From the NCBI GenBank assembly GCA_947642745.1, contig CANRTU010000010.1:1-64000 (forward strand): a DNA stretch of 64,000 nt. Direction: 5' to 3'. This document shows, piece by piece, positions 26,431-35,921 of this stretch. The notes below the pieces were generated by a model. The model was not told the DNA's origin. It saw only the letters and a list, made by a program, of their open reading frames with translations, and did no database searches. Both the position numbers and the translations under genes were made by a program. Positions within the stretch are counted from its first letter, which is position 1, and every line of letters begins with the position of its first letter. This DNA comes from an uncultured Eubacterium sp. (GTDB lineage Bacteria; Bacillota; Clostridia; Lachnospirales; Lachnospiraceae).

Positions 26431-26515
26431 TGGAGCATATTTGAAAAATGCTTTCCGGTTGTACCCTGAAGGGCATGATATGCTTTCCGGTTATACCCTG
26501 AAGGGCATAATATGG
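26431..26515. repeat. Diverged repeat copy 2 with internal 32-bp tandem duplication
   Basis: This is the partner of 25450-25502. After TTTGAAAAATG, the unit ATGCTTTCCGGTT(G/A)TACCCTGAAGGGCAT occurs twice with a 32-bp period. Each unit carries an interrupted palindrome ACCCT/AGGG. Confidence 0.65.
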
Positions 26516-27099
26516 AGCGTTTATCCCCAATATATGAGGTATCACTAAAGAGGCACGCTGCATCATACCGGCTATAGAACCTGAATCTGGTGTAAAATCA
26601 CACGAACCTGGGAATGCGGGTGTCCTGAATGATTTTTCAGACATGCCCTGATATAAGACAATACCGGTTTAGCGGTAATGACATCCTGGCGTTAAACGTT
26701 CCATGGGAAATGAATCCTGGCAGGAAAGAGTTTCATATAGTTATAATGATGAAAAAGCAAATGGGTTGAAACAGCTGCCATGCATAGAAGTCAGATATGA
26801 TGATACCTTTCCGGTTTTTAAACTGTGCGGGCAGGACAGATTGCGGGGACAACCTGCAGATGTATGATTCTATATAACAACTTTTTACACAGAAATGTTA
26901 ACAATAAGTATTTTATACTATTTCTTTTTGAAATGCAACTCTCATTCTTAATTTAGTACTTTTTTCTGTATATTCCGGAAAAATTCTCTTATATTTATAT
27001 AAATTGCATAAAATTTTATAAGAATATCCTATAATGACGGCGGACATACATTTATGTGTATAGTCATCATTTCCCATATCATATGGTGTGCCGGAGGAC

Positions 27100-27248
27100 T
27101 TGTTACTTTGCCGGAAATCAGTTCCAGCCGCAGACCGTCCGTGGCTGTTTGTGTGTCTGAGGCTTTATCAGTGTGCCGAAAATCAGTTTCCGCCGCAGAT
27201 TGTCTGTAGCGTCTGCGTGTCCGGGGGATTGTCAGTATACTGAAAACT
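27100..27248. repeat. Degenerate tandem repeat, unit about 63-64 bp
   Basis: Two full diverged units and a partial third begin at about 27101, 27165 and 27229. They share TTGTCAGT-like starts, CCGAAAATCAGTT and CCGCAGA blocks. The array lies 110 bases upstream of the XRE regulator gene. Confidence 0.55.
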
Positions 27249-27357
27249 ATGCCATGAGATATAGTTTTGGAGATCGCAGCCGCATAACATTTCTGTGTAA
27301 AATGTTGTGTGCATTTACTGATAAACATAATTGTCTTTGATAAAGGAGGTTCCGGTC

Positions 27358-27696
27358 GTGGGGCAACTGGATTATTACAAAATCGGGCAGCGGATCCGCC
27401 AGGTACGAAAGACAAAGGGATGGTCCCAGGGTATACTGGCAGGAAAATGTGGAATCAGCACATCTTATATGGGCCATATAGAACGGGGAACCAGGGTAAT
27501 GAGCATGGATACGTTTGCGGCAGTCTGTAAGGAGCTGGGCACGAAAGCGGACGAACTGCTCTGGGGAATTCCACAGCCTGGGGAAGCCAGTCTGCGGGAA
27601 ATGTGGAACCGGACGAAATCTGGTGAGGGCATGGATCATTATACAGCTTATATGAAGATTATGAAGTCAGTGGCAGAGATTATGAGCGAGGCATAG
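27358..27696 (+). CDS. XRE-family helix-turn-helix regulator
   Basis: The 112-aa protein has a lambda-repressor-like HTH: IGQRIRQVRKTKGWSQ, then LAGKCGISTSYMGHIERG and MDTFAAVCKELG (about residues 8-65). A short helical C-terminus follows. The GTG start at 27358 is set by a perfect AAAGGAGGT (27341-27349). Such regulators often sit next to accessory loci. Here it precedes the polysaccharide locus, which it may control, but no operator was recognised. Confidence 0.85.
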   Translation: MGQLDYYKIGQRIRQVRKTKGWSQGILAGKCGISTSYMGHIERGTRVMSMDTFAAVCKELGTKADELLWGIPQPGEASLREMWNRTKSGEGMDHYTAYMKIMKSVAEIMSEA

Positions 27697-27703
27697 AACA
27701 TAC

Positions 27704-27779
27704 ATATACAATGTCAGTGAGCCCGGGCAGAAGGTCGGCGGATCAAAATTATATCAGAGCTTAAACTGGCGACATTGTA
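27704..27779. repeat. Short inverted repeat between the XRE gene and the glycan locus
   Basis: ATACAATGTC (27704-27713) and GACATTGTAT (27770-27779) are perfect 10-bp inverted copies around a 56-base spacer. There is no T-tract. It could be a regulatory hairpin or binding site for the locus downstream. Confidence 0.45.
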
Positions 27780-28014
27780 TCTATACAGGATTATTTCGTC
27801 CGTCCCTGAAGCATGGGCACATGGATGGGCGGAATATGACATGATATGGCATGGAATCCGGCGGTCTGTATGGGCGCGGGGTTTCTGGCGCACGGAACGT
27901 GGCGGGAAAGGGAAGCCAGTGGCGGCTGACCGGTTTTCTGGTACGGATGGCGAAGCCATGCCTGAAAACGAAAGCTGTCCGGCTGGTATGCGGGCAGGCG
28001 GGGAGGAAGAGGAA

Positions 28015-29388
28015 ATGTGCGATTTTATTTCAGATGTCAGATTTTCTGGCATTACGCCTTTTAAGAACAGGGTAGCGCTGGCTTCACCAGCGATGCACGG
28101 GGAAGAACTGGACTATATGACGGATGTGTTCCGGTCCGGCTGGATGACCACGGCAGGAAAATATCTGGGAGTGCTGGAACAGCTTCTGGCGGAAAAAACG
28201 GGTATGAATCATGCGGTGGCGCTGGTCAACGGTACGTCTGCGATACACCTGGCGGTAAAACTTGCGGCAGACAGACTGGGCAGGAGTGCGTCAGGCATCC
28301 GGATGCCATCTGCTGACGGCACCGGCGGATGTTTTAAAGGCATCCGGGTATTTTGTACGGATCTGACATTTGCGGCTACAGTGAATCCGGTCATATACGA
28401 AGGCGGGGAGCCTGTGTTCATTGATTCTGAGCCGGACACCTGGAATATGGATCCGGCGGCGCTGGAAAAAGCATTTGCCCTTTATCCGGATGTGAAGCTG
28501 GTAGTGATGGCCCATTTGTATGGTACACCCGGAAAAATCCGGGAAATCAGGGCTGTTTGTGATAAAAACGACGCACTTTTAATCGAAGATGCGGCGGAAT
28601 CTTTCGGAGCGCAGGTAAATGGCCGTCAGACAGGATCTTTTGGCGATTACGGTGTGATCAGTTTTAATGGAAATAAAATTATTACAGGCAGCAGCGGCGG
28701 TGCGCTGCTGGTAAAGGATGCGTATAGCGCCCGCAGGGCAAAAAAATGGAGCATGCAGAGCAGGGAAGAGGTTCCCTGGTATGAGCATAAAGAGATCGGG
28801 TATAACTATCGTATGAGTAATCTGACTGCGGCTGTGATCTGCGGGCAGATGAAATATCTGGATGCGCATATAAAGGCCAAGAAAGAGATTTATGAACGGT
28901 ATAAAAAAGGGCTTGAAGATTTGCCGCTGACACTGAATCCGGTAAGCGCCGGTTCTAATTACTGGCTTTCTGGTGCCAGAATCCAGAGAAACGGGACAGG
29001 AAAGCCTGGTAAGCATGAAAACGGACAGCATGAAAATGGTCTGTATGAAAGCAACGGTACCCGGACAGCGCCTGCGTTTATTTTAAAAGCGCTGGAAGCG
29101 TTTAACTGCGAAGGACGTCCGGTGTGGAAGCCCATGCATTTACAGCCTGTATATCAGAAATATGGTTTTGTAACTGTTTCAGGAAATGACCGGTCACCAG
29201 ACAGCAGGCGGGCAGGGCAGTCCGGCGGGAACATAAAAGACAACGGAGAGAGCGTCAGCGGGGAAATTTTCAGACAGGGATTGTGCCTGCCGTCAGACAT
29301 CAATATGACTCCCGGGGAGCAGGATACCATTATCGAAATTATACGCAGGTGTTTTCAGCCGCAGATGAAAAGAAACGGTGAACAATGA
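28015..29388 (+). CDS. DegT/DnrJ/EryC1-type sugar aminotransferase
   Basis: The 457-aa PLP enzyme would aminate a nucleotide-activated keto-sugar. The family motifs are ALVNGTSAIHLAVKLA near residues 70-85, IEDAAESFGA, and FNGNKIITGSSGGAL with the PLP Lys. The usual length is about 380. The extra length is two insertions: a GlySer-rich loop near 92-110 and low-complexity Gly/Asn/His stretches near 330-350 and 395-425. The start at 28015 was preferred over upstream in-frame codons because GGGAGGAAGAGGA precedes it and family similarity begins there. It is the first gene of the polysaccharide locus and overlaps the transferase gene by four bases. With it and the acetyltransferase, a diacetylbacillosamine-like sugar is plausible. 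Confidence 0.88.
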   Translation: MCDFISDVRFSGITPFKNRVALASPAMHGEELDYMTDVFRSGWMTTAGKYLGVLEQLLAEKTGMNHAVALVNGTSAIHLAVKLAADRLGRSASGIRMPSADGTGGCFKGIRVFCTDLTFAATVNPVIYEGGEPVFIDSEPDTWNMDPAALEKAFALYPDVKLVVMAHLYGTPGKIREIRAVCDKNDALLIEDAAESFGAQVNGRQTGSFGDYGVISFNGNKIITGSSGGALLVKDAYSARRAKKWSMQSREEVPWYEHKEIGYNYRMSNLTAAVICGQMKYLDAHIKAKKEIYERYKKGLEDLPLTLNPVSAGSNYWLSGARIQRNGTGKPGKHENGQHENGLYESNGTRTAPAFILKALEAFNCEGRPVWKPMHLQPVYQKYGFVTVSGNDRSPDSRRAGQSGGNIKDNGESVSGEIFRQGLCLPSDINMTPGEQDTIIEIIRRCFQPQMKRNGEQ

Positions 29389-30239
29389 AAAAGATCATTT
29401 ACTGTCTGGCCAGAATCGTGGCGCTTATCAGTTCTTTTTTTATAGCAGGAATTGTAATTAGTGTCCTGGAATGCAGAAAAAAGAAGGCCGGGCCGGGAAG
29501 GCTCAAAAATGGAGCGTACAATACACATGTTCCATACGGATATTATGAAAAGTATTTTAAGCGTCCGCTTGATATCGCATTGTCTCTTCTGGCGGTCTTT
29601 TTATTATGGCCGGTTTTACTGACAGTGGGTGTCTGCGTAAAAGTATATCATGGATCTCCGGTGCTGTTTGTACAGCCAAGGCCGGGGCTTGATGAAAAGA
29701 TTTTTCTGCTTCATAAATTCCGGACCATGACAGATGAGACGGATGACTGCGGGCGGCTGAAACCGGATAAGGAACGGCTGACGCATTTTGGAAAAATGTT
29801 AAGAAGTACAAGTCTGGATGAACTGCCGGAGCTGTTTGATATACTGGCGGGGAATCTGTCCATTGCTGGTCCAAGGCCGCTGCTTGTGCGGGATATGGTG
29901 TTTATGAGTGACAGGCACAGACGCAGGCATGAGGTGACGCCGGGCCTTACCGGACTTGCCCAGGTAAATGGGCGCAACCAGCTGGACTGGGAGCGGAAGC
30001 TGGATACAGATCTGGCATACTGTCAGGAGATTACGTTTCTGGGCGATCTGAAGATTATACTTAAAACTATAAAACAGGTGCTGTTAAAACACGGCATTCA
30101 CGAAAAGGGCCATGCCACAGCGCCGGATTATGGGGACTGGCTGCTGGAGCATGGTCTGGTGGAGCGGGACATATATGATAAACTGCAAAAAGAAGCGGAA
30201 AAATGGGTCTGTGGGGATGGCACTGTGGGTTCTGCATAA
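29385..30239 (+). CDS. Initiating phosphoglycosyl transferase (PglC-like bacterial sugar transferase)
   Basis: The 284-aa enzyme transfers a sugar phosphate to undecaprenyl phosphate and so starts repeat-unit assembly. After an N-terminal hydrophobic helix (about 8-27), the conserved domain starts at KRPLDIALSLLAVFLLWP, followed by HKFRTM, LRSTSLDELPELF with the catalytic Asp-Glu pair, SIAGPRPLL and PGLTGLAQVNGRN. The extra N-terminal helix is not part of minimal PglC. Neighbours (DegT aminotransferase before, acetyltransferase after) match the PglE-PglC pattern. Confidence 0.93.
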   Translation: MKKIIYCLARIVALISSFFIAGIVISVLECRKKKAGPGRLKNGAYNTHVPYGYYEKYFKRPLDIALSLLAVFLLWPVLLTVGVCVKVYHGSPVLFVQPRPGLDEKIFLLHKFRTMTDETDDCGRLKPDKERLTHFGKMLRSTSLDELPELFDILAGNLSIAGPRPLLVRDMVFMSDRHRRRHEVTPGLTGLAQVNGRNQLDWERKLDTDLAYCQEITFLGDLKIILKTIKQVLLKHGIHEKGHATAPDYGDWLLEHGLVERDIYDKLQKEAEKWVCGDGTVGSA

Positions 30240-30681
30240 AGAAGCATTAAAAGACCGGGTCTCAGCTCCGGAAGATGGATGGGTGATCCGGGAACGTATC
30301 AGAATCAGAACTCATGGCCTGAAAGCGGCATTATACTGGAATGCGGCGGCGTTTGGAAACTGCTGTACTTATAGTATTTATCATGAGGGAAGTGTCATTC
30401 ACCGTTCGTATGTTATACACAGATGTTTTAAATTTCCTTTTCTGAAAAGAAATGATATTGAAATCGGACCGTGCCGTACAGAAGAAGCCTGGAGGGGCAG
30501 AAATATTTATCCTTTTGTCCTGAAATGGATTGCCGCAGGAGAATTAGAAGAACAGGGCCGTGCGTTTCTGATTATCAGTGAGAATAACAAGTCGTCCATG
30601 GCAGGCGCCCGCAAAGCCGGATTTCAGAAAATGTGCGGTGTGAGAAAAGGTTTTTTTCATATTTACAGGATCAGCGGATGA
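30217..30681 (+). CDS. GNAT-like acetyltransferase
   Basis: The 154-aa protein has the GNAT pattern of an EEAWRGRNIYPFVL segment (acetyl-CoA binding R/Q-x-x-G/A region, about 99-112) and a C-terminal ISENNKSSMAGARKAGFQ segment typical of the last strand-helix unit. It probably acetylates the amino sugar made by the aminotransferase. The start at 30217, inside the transferase gene, gives the expected family length and overlaps by 23 bases. The longer frame from 30112 would overlap by 128 bases and is not favoured. Its ribosome site (GTGGGG) is modest. Confidence 0.7.
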   Translation: MALWVLHKEALKDRVSAPEDGWVIRERIRIRTHGLKAALYWNAAAFGNCCTYSIYHEGSVIHRSYVIHRCFKFPFLKRNDIEIGPCRTEEAWRGRNIYPFVLKWIAAGELEEQGRAFLIISENNKSSMAGARKAGFQKMCGVRKGFFHIYRISG

Positions 30682-30756
30682 TTTCCGGCGGGACTGGACC
30701 GCAAAAGGAAATCAGATCCGGAATTTAGAGAAAACAATAAGGAGAAAAATCAGCTG

Positions 30757-32550
30757 ATGGAAGAACTGGTTTCTATTATTATGCCGTCTTATGAGACCGC
30801 GCGTTATCTGGAAGAAGCCGTCCGGTCGGTAATCAGCCAGACTTATCCGGACTGGGAACTGCTCATTGTGGACGACGGGAGCAGCGATCACACCGATGAA
30901 GTGGTGGGCCGTCTGAAAGAGAAACGTATCCGGTATTTTAAGGCGAAGCGGAATCTGGGTGCGGCTGCCTGCAGGAACAAAGCGCTGCGGGAAGCAAAGG
31001 GGAGGTGGATTGCGTTTCTGGATTCGGATGACGTATGGTATCCTGAAAAACTGGAACGGCAGCTGGCATTTATGAAAAAGCGCCGGATATATTTTTCATA
31101 CACCTCATATGAAGAAATAGACGCAGATTCACAGCCTCTGGGCATTATCGTTTCCGGTCCCGGGAGAATCAGAAAAAACCATATGAAACGATATTGCTGG
31201 CCCGGGTGTCTGACTGTTATGTACGATCAGCAGAAGGCCGGCTGTGTACAGGCGGTCAATATAAGAAAAAATAATGACTACGCAATGTGGCTGTTTATTT
31301 CCCGCAGGCTGGAATGTTATCTGCTGCCGGAAGTGCTGGCAAAATACAGAAGGCGGTCAGGGTCTGTTTCGGATGCGGGCTGTCTGTCATTAATAAAATG
31401 GCATTACAGACTGTTCCGTGACGGGGAAAAACGGTCGGTTCCGGAAGCGGCGGTATGTGTGGTGCGCAATCTTTTTTTCGGGCTGGTTAAAAAGTGTGTG
31501 TATGTAACACATGAAAAAAGAAAATATAAAATTGTAGTTTTTGCCCATACCGGAAAAAAGAAAACGCTTCTGAACGGTCAGACGGTCAAATCAAAGTATA
31601 TTATCCTTGCGTTACAAAAAGAATATGGCAGACAGCAGGTGCGCACGGCGGATACCAGCCAGTGGAAACAGCATCCGCTCCGTCTGGCCGTGGCACTGCT
31701 TTACGCCACAAAACAGAGTAAAAATGTGATTATCATGCCGGCGGAAAACGGGATCAGAGTGTTTGTACCGTTTCTGGGGCTGTTGTCCGGCGGCGGAAAA
31801 GCGGCAGCGCACTATATTGTAACTGGCGGCTGGCTGCCGGAATTTCTGGAACAGCACAAATGGCTGGTAAGGTTTCTGACAAAATTTGACGGGATCTACG
31901 CAGAAGCCGCTTCCATGGTCCGCAGGCTGAATCAGGCGGGCTGTGGCAACGTCTTTTTATTAAGAAATTTTAAACGGATGGCGCCGGTAAAACAGGAAAA
32001 ACACATTTACCAGAAACCTTATAAAGTATGCACATTTTCCAGGATTACGGCTGAAAAAGGGATTGAAACGGCAGTCAGTGCTGTTCTGGCCGTAAACCGT
32101 AAGAAAAACGACACATTTATTACGCTGGACATATACGGCCAGATTGCGGATGGATATAAAAGCAGATTTATGGAATTACTGTCAGAAGCGGATGACGCTG
32201 TTACATACAAAGGCGAGGTGGCGCCGGACAAAAGCGTGGATGTGCTGCGGACATATGACGCCCTGCTTTTTCCCACGTATTATCCGGGAGAAGGGGTGCC
32301 TGGCACGGTAATTGATGCCTTTTTTGCCGGTGTTCCGGTGATTGCCAGCGACTGGAGATACAACCGTGAGATTATCACAGACAGAAAGACAGGGATCATT
32401 TATAAAGATGACAGACAACTGGAACAGTATCTGCTGCGTCTGGATACCCATACAGAAGAATTATGCCGGATGGCACGAAACTGTATAGCGGAATCAGAAA
32501 AATATACAGAAGCAGAATTTCTTGAAACAATCAGAGGGCATATCAGATAA
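30757..32550 (+). CDS. Two-domain glycosyltransferase (GT2 fused to GT4)
   Basis: The 597-aa protein joins two glycosyltransferases. Residues about 1-240 are GT-A type GT2 (SIIMPSYETARYLEEA, VDDGSSDHTDE, FLDSDDVWYPEKL). Residues about 265-597 are GT-B type GT4-like, with VCTFSRITAEKGIETAV, FPTYYPGEGVPGTVIDAFFAGVPVIASDW near the nucleotide-sugar site. The GT4 half lacks much of the usual N-terminal acceptor domain but still looks folded. One protein could add two sugars in order. The reading frame is unbroken. AAGGAGAAA precedes the ATG. Confidence 0.85.
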   Translation: MEELVSIIMPSYETARYLEEAVRSVISQTYPDWELLIVDDGSSDHTDEVVGRLKEKRIRYFKAKRNLGAAACRNKALREAKGRWIAFLDSDDVWYPEKLERQLAFMKKRRIYFSYTSYEEIDADSQPLGIIVSGPGRIRKNHMKRYCWPGCLTVMYDQQKAGCVQAVNIRKNNDYAMWLFISRRLECYLLPEVLAKYRRRSGSVSDAGCLSLIKWHYRLFRDGEKRSVPEAAVCVVRNLFFGLVKKCVYVTHEKRKYKIVVFAHTGKKKTLLNGQTVKSKYIILALQKEYGRQQVRTADTSQWKQHPLRLAVALLYATKQSKNVIIMPAENGIRVFVPFLGLLSGGGKAAAHYIVTGGWLPEFLEQHKWLVRFLTKFDGIYAEAASMVRRLNQAGCGNVFLLRNFKRMAPVKQEKHIYQKPYKVCTFSRITAEKGIETAVSAVLAVNRKKNDTFITLDIYGQIADGYKSRFMELLSEADDAVTYKGEVAPDKSVDVLRTYDALLFPTYYPGEGVPGTVIDAFFAGVPVIASDWRYNREIITDRKTGIIYKDDRQLEQYLLRLDTHTEELCRMARNCIAESEKYTEAEFLETIRGHIR

Positions 32551-32613
32551 TATCAGACAGAACCGTGGAAGAGGATGGATGTTACAAAATGGTTCGCTGG
32601 CGAAAGGTATCAT

Positions 32614-33723
32614 ATGAAAAGATTATTGTGTATTGTCAGTTCTTTAAGTGCTGGCGGCGCAGAGACGTTTTTGATGAAATTATACAGACAGATGGACCGG
32701 ACACGGTATCAGATGGATTTTATCGTATCCGGACATACAAATAGTATTTATGAAGATGAGGTGCGCCAGTATGGCGGGTATATTTATGAGATTCCGCTAC
32801 GGACCAGAAAACCGGTCCGGTCATTTCTGGCAGTTTACAGAATCGTAAAGGATAATGGCTACCGGTATGTGTTAAAACTGTCAGACACGCCGGAGGGAAT
32901 TGTGGATCTGCTTGCGGCAAAGGCCGGGGGCGCCGGAAAGATAAGTGTAAGATCCTGTAATTCGTCTGCCGGAGAATCCCGTATCCGCAAACTGGTCCAT
33001 GACATGATCCGGCCCTTTTTTGTGGCCTGTACAGACCAGATGATAGCGCCTTCCAGGGTGGCAGCGGCATATACTTTTGGAAAAAAAAGAGTCAGGAAGG
33101 CTGCCATTGTCCATAATGCGGTCTGTTTTTCAGACTATACATTTGATAAAAATGCGGCGGATCAGTTAAGAGACAGACTGGGGCTGAACGGAAAAATTAT
33201 TATTGGCCATATCGGAAGATTTACAAAACAGAAAAATCATGATTATCTCATTGCTATATTTCAGGAAATACATAAAATCAATGCGGACAGTATCCTGTTT
33301 CTTGCCGGCGTGGGTGAAGAAATGGAGAGGATCAAAGCCAGGGCATATGCGGGCAATATTTCAAAAAATGTTATCTTTTATGGAATTACCACAAGGGTGG
33401 ACCAGATTCTGTCCCTGTTTGATGTATTCGTGCTTCCATCCCTGTATGAAGGACTTCCGAATGTCATTGTGGAAGCCCAGAGTGTGGGGGTTCCCTGTCT
33501 GGTGGCGGATACTGTGACAAAAGAGGCAGGGCTGACGCCGCTGGTGCATTTTATGTCACTAAAAGAGCAGCCTGTGGCATGGGCTGTGAAAGCGTTGTCA
33601 CTTGCGAAACGCAGCGGGGAGCGGAAATCATACCAGCATATATTAAGAAAGAAAGGGTACGATATCGAAAGAGTAGTGGATACATTCCTCTGCCTTACGA
33701 TGGATCAGACGGGACAGGCGTGA
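32614..33723 (+). CDS. Glycosyltransferase family 4
   Basis: The 369-aa GT-B enzyme has the GT4 start motif LSAGGAETFLMKLYR, IGHIGRFTKQKNHDYLI at the domain junction and the E-x7-E type region VLPSLYEGLPNVIVEAQSVGVPCLV. This is typical of retaining transferases of capsule loci. The start at 32614 was chosen because GAAAGGT precedes it and the frame upstream (from 32575) lacks similarity. Its stop overlaps the polymerase start (TGATG). Confidence 0.9.
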   Translation: MKRLLCIVSSLSAGGAETFLMKLYRQMDRTRYQMDFIVSGHTNSIYEDEVRQYGGYIYEIPLRTRKPVRSFLAVYRIVKDNGYRYVLKLSDTPEGIVDLLAAKAGGAGKISVRSCNSSAGESRIRKLVHDMIRPFFVACTDQMIAPSRVAAAYTFGKKRVRKAAIVHNAVCFSDYTFDKNAADQLRDRLGLNGKIIIGHIGRFTKQKNHDYLIAIFQEIHKINADSILFLAGVGEEMERIKARAYAGNISKNVIFYGITTRVDQILSLFDVFVLPSLYEGLPNVIVEAQSVGVPCLVADTVTKEAGLTPLVHFMSLKEQPVAWAVKALSLAKRSGERKSYQHILRKKGYDIERVVDTFLCLTMDQTGQA

Positions 33724-35033
33724 TGACGGTATATGGCATGGTAAGTAATATACTGGCAGTGTGCCTGCTGACGGTACTTGTGCTGACGCTGCTGAAAAGT
33801 TTCGCAGACGGATTAAAACTGTATCTGGCTCTGGCATATACGGCTCCATGCCTGATCTCAGGCACATTCCGTATTTCGTTTGAAACTGCCTCTTTTCTGG
33901 TTCTCTTTTTATTTTCAATTTTAAAAAGCGGGTGGGTGATACGGCTGCGGAAAGATCACCGCTTTTGGGGTATGTGTTTTGCTGCCGGCTGGTTTATATT
34001 TTTTGTAGTCGTGAGTTTTGTAAATATATGTCTGGTACCAGGACTGCGGGCAAGACCCGCCAGAGTATTCGGACTGTTCAGATTTATTTATACGCAGCTG
34101 TTGCTGGCCGGGGCGATAAAAAACAGGGAGGATTTTTTCAGAACCGGAACCTTTGTGTACCGTACATTTCTGATGGTTAATGTGCCGGTACTGGCTTCCC
34201 AGTATGTGCTGCCATCTTCCCTTGCATGTTACTATACACTTTTTGGCCGCGCAGACAGTTCGGCGTATCTGAATGAGATAAAGATAGGATTTTATACCAG
34301 GGGATATGGAACGACTTATTCACCTACCGCACTGGGAATCGTAAGCGTGTTTATTACTGCGTTTTTCATTGTGAAATATCTGCATGACAGAAGAAGGGAA
34401 GATATCTGTCTGCTGGCTGCCGGGGTTATGACCGGAGTATTATCCGGCTCCAAAATGTTTGTTTTTTCCCTGGTTATTATTTGCGGCATCTGTCTGGCGG
34501 GCATTCCGCTTTTCAAAGGACCGCAGGGACTGCGGCAGATGATAAAACTGGCTGTGGCGGGAATCTGCATGCTGGCCGTTTCCATAATGGTTCTGGCGTA
34601 TTTCAGCCAGCTGGACAGGATTCTTTCTTATGTCACTAATCCGCTGGAAAATCTGAAATCCAGGTATGGAGCGGGCGGAAGTATTTATAGTGCGGACAAA
34701 AGCGTTTTGCTGGATAAACTGTTTTTTGGATACGGGGCGTCTGTCCGGGGAATGGAACTGATCGGGGATTCCATGTATTATGTCATGATCCATGATATGG
34801 GCATAACCGGTACAGTGCTGTATGCCACAGCTTTGCTGGCCGGACTGATCCAGGGGCTGCGGACAAAAGACGTTCTCAAAGTGCTTTACGTCCTGCTCAT
34901 ATTTGGAATGGGAGCAGGAGATCCGCTCTATTTTGCGTTTCCGGCAGTGCTTCCTACGTGTTATGTATTGTTTGTTAAGAATCAAATGACAGGTGGCAGA
35001 GAAAATGCGGATAAATGGATGGAAGTATTATAA
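33723..35033 (+). CDS. Putative O-antigen/capsule polymerase (Wzy-like membrane protein)
   Basis: The 436-aa protein has about ten to twelve hydrophobic helices and a large loop near residues 310-345, in the layout of Wzy/O-antigen-ligase proteins. The stretch SGSKMFVFSLVI after a basic RRREDICLLAAG loop is a common pattern in that family. It would polymerise lipid-linked repeat units on the outer face. The call rests on topology and position in a glycan locus, because Wzy proteins share little sequence. It is coupled to the GT4 gene by overlapping stop and start codons. No Wzx flippase was found in the window. Confidence 0.75.
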   Translation: MTVYGMVSNILAVCLLTVLVLTLLKSFADGLKLYLALAYTAPCLISGTFRISFETASFLVLFLFSILKSGWVIRLRKDHRFWGMCFAAGWFIFFVVVSFVNICLVPGLRARPARVFGLFRFIYTQLLLAGAIKNREDFFRTGTFVYRTFLMVNVPVLASQYVLPSSLACYYTLFGRADSSAYLNEIKIGFYTRGYGTTYSPTALGIVSVFITAFFIVKYLHDRRREDICLLAAGVMTGVLSGSKMFVFSLVIICGICLAGIPLFKGPQGLRQMIKLAVAGICMLAVSIMVLAYFSQLDRILSYVTNPLENLKSRYGAGGSIYSADKSVLLDKLFFGYGASVRGMELIGDSMYYVMIHDMGITGTVLYATALLAGLIQGLRTKDVLKVLYVLLIFGMGAGDPLYFAFPAVLPTCYVLFVKNQMTGGRENADKWMEVL

Positions 35034-35856
35034 CCACGCCGCCATTGCGGATTGCGCTCCCCATGAGAGTCCTGACACCGGACCGCTGGAAAACGGTTCT
35101 GTCTGGGCCATGGACGGATGTCCGCTGTTTGCGGAGTGGACTACAGATTATGATTGTGGATATGAGACAGACTGGTGGTATTGTGTCATGGACCGGCCGT
35201 TTGATCTTTCGCGTCTAAAGGCGAAACGCAGATATGTAATTAATAAAGGAAACCGGTTGTTTGACGTAAAAGAAATATTTCCGCCGGATTATAAAAAACA
35301 GTTATCAGCCGTACAGGAAGCGGCTTTTTCCGCCTATCCGGAAAAATACCGGCCAAAGACGGATGAACATGGTTTTTACAAATGGATGGACCAGCTGGCT
35401 GTAAAGATCCATGAGGGGAAGTGTATCTTTTATGGCGCTTTTTACCGGGAAACACAGACTCTGTGCGGATATCTGATCGTAGCGGTGGGTGAGGACTATC
35501 AGGAATGCGATACTTTAAAGACAGATCCGGCCTACGAAAAATATCAGGTCAATGCGGCGCTTGTATACCAGTGGGTCGTGGATGCAGGGGAACTGATCCG
35601 CCGTGGCGGTTATATAGAAAACGGCACACGCACCATTAATCATGAGACTGCGTTTCAGGAATATCTGGAACGCTATTTTGGATTCCGCAAGGCATACTGT
35701 CTGCTGCATATCAGATACAGACCGGGTATGGGACTGGTTATGGCGCTGTTAAGAAAGATGAAACATATATTTATAAAATTTGATTCCATAGGAATCGTAC
35801 ATCAGATCAATGCGCTTTTAAGGCTGGACGCATGTGCCGCAGACCATAAGAAATAA
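35005..35856 (+). CDS. GNAT/FemAB-fold acyltransferase-like protein
   Basis: The 283-aa protein starts MRINGWKYYNHA. Features such as WWYCVMDRPFDLSRLKAKRRYVINKGNRLFDVKEI and YGAFYRETQTLCGYLIV fit the acyl-CoA acyltransferase superfamily used in polysaccharide decoration. Catalytic details cannot be assigned. ATG 35005 follows GGTGGCAGAG and overlaps the polymerase gene by 29 bases. It probably adds an acyl or aminoacyl group to a sugar of this locus. Confidence 0.6.
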   Translation: MRINGWKYYNHAAIADCAPHESPDTGPLENGSVWAMDGCPLFAEWTTDYDCGYETDWWYCVMDRPFDLSRLKAKRRYVINKGNRLFDVKEIFPPDYKKQLSAVQEAAFSAYPEKYRPKTDEHGFYKWMDQLAVKIHEGKCIFYGAFYRETQTLCGYLIVAVGEDYQECDTLKTDPAYEKYQVNAALVYQWVVDAGELIRRGGYIENGTRTINHETAFQEYLERYFGFRKAYCLLHIRYRPGMGLVMALLRKMKHIFIKFDSIGIVHQINALLRLDACAADHKK

Positions 35857-35921
35857 TAAACAGAAAAGCCGGTAAAAATGGCAACACCAAAAAAAGATTA
35901 AAAATCAGGAAGATAAAACAT

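Larger units (their letters stand above)
25331..27357. other. 2-kb region of decayed, repeat-rich DNA
   Basis: No intact gene is supported over these two kilobases. The region holds short, unsupported frames on both strands, a diverged duplicated element (25450-25502 and 26431-26515), a degenerate tandem repeat (27100-27248) and an A+T-rich section at 26880-27040 with a TATAAT at 27030-27035 that could begin the XRE gene transcript. It looks like the remains of old mobile or accessory genes. Confidence 0.6.

Noticed and set aside
22072..27357. Prophage or integrative element
   Set aside because: No integrase, terminase, relaxase, capsid gene or att-like duplication was seen in the region.
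27775..28014. N-terminal extension of the DegT aminotransferase
   Set aside because: Similarity to the family begins after 28015, which has a good ribosome site. The upstream part is low-complexity.
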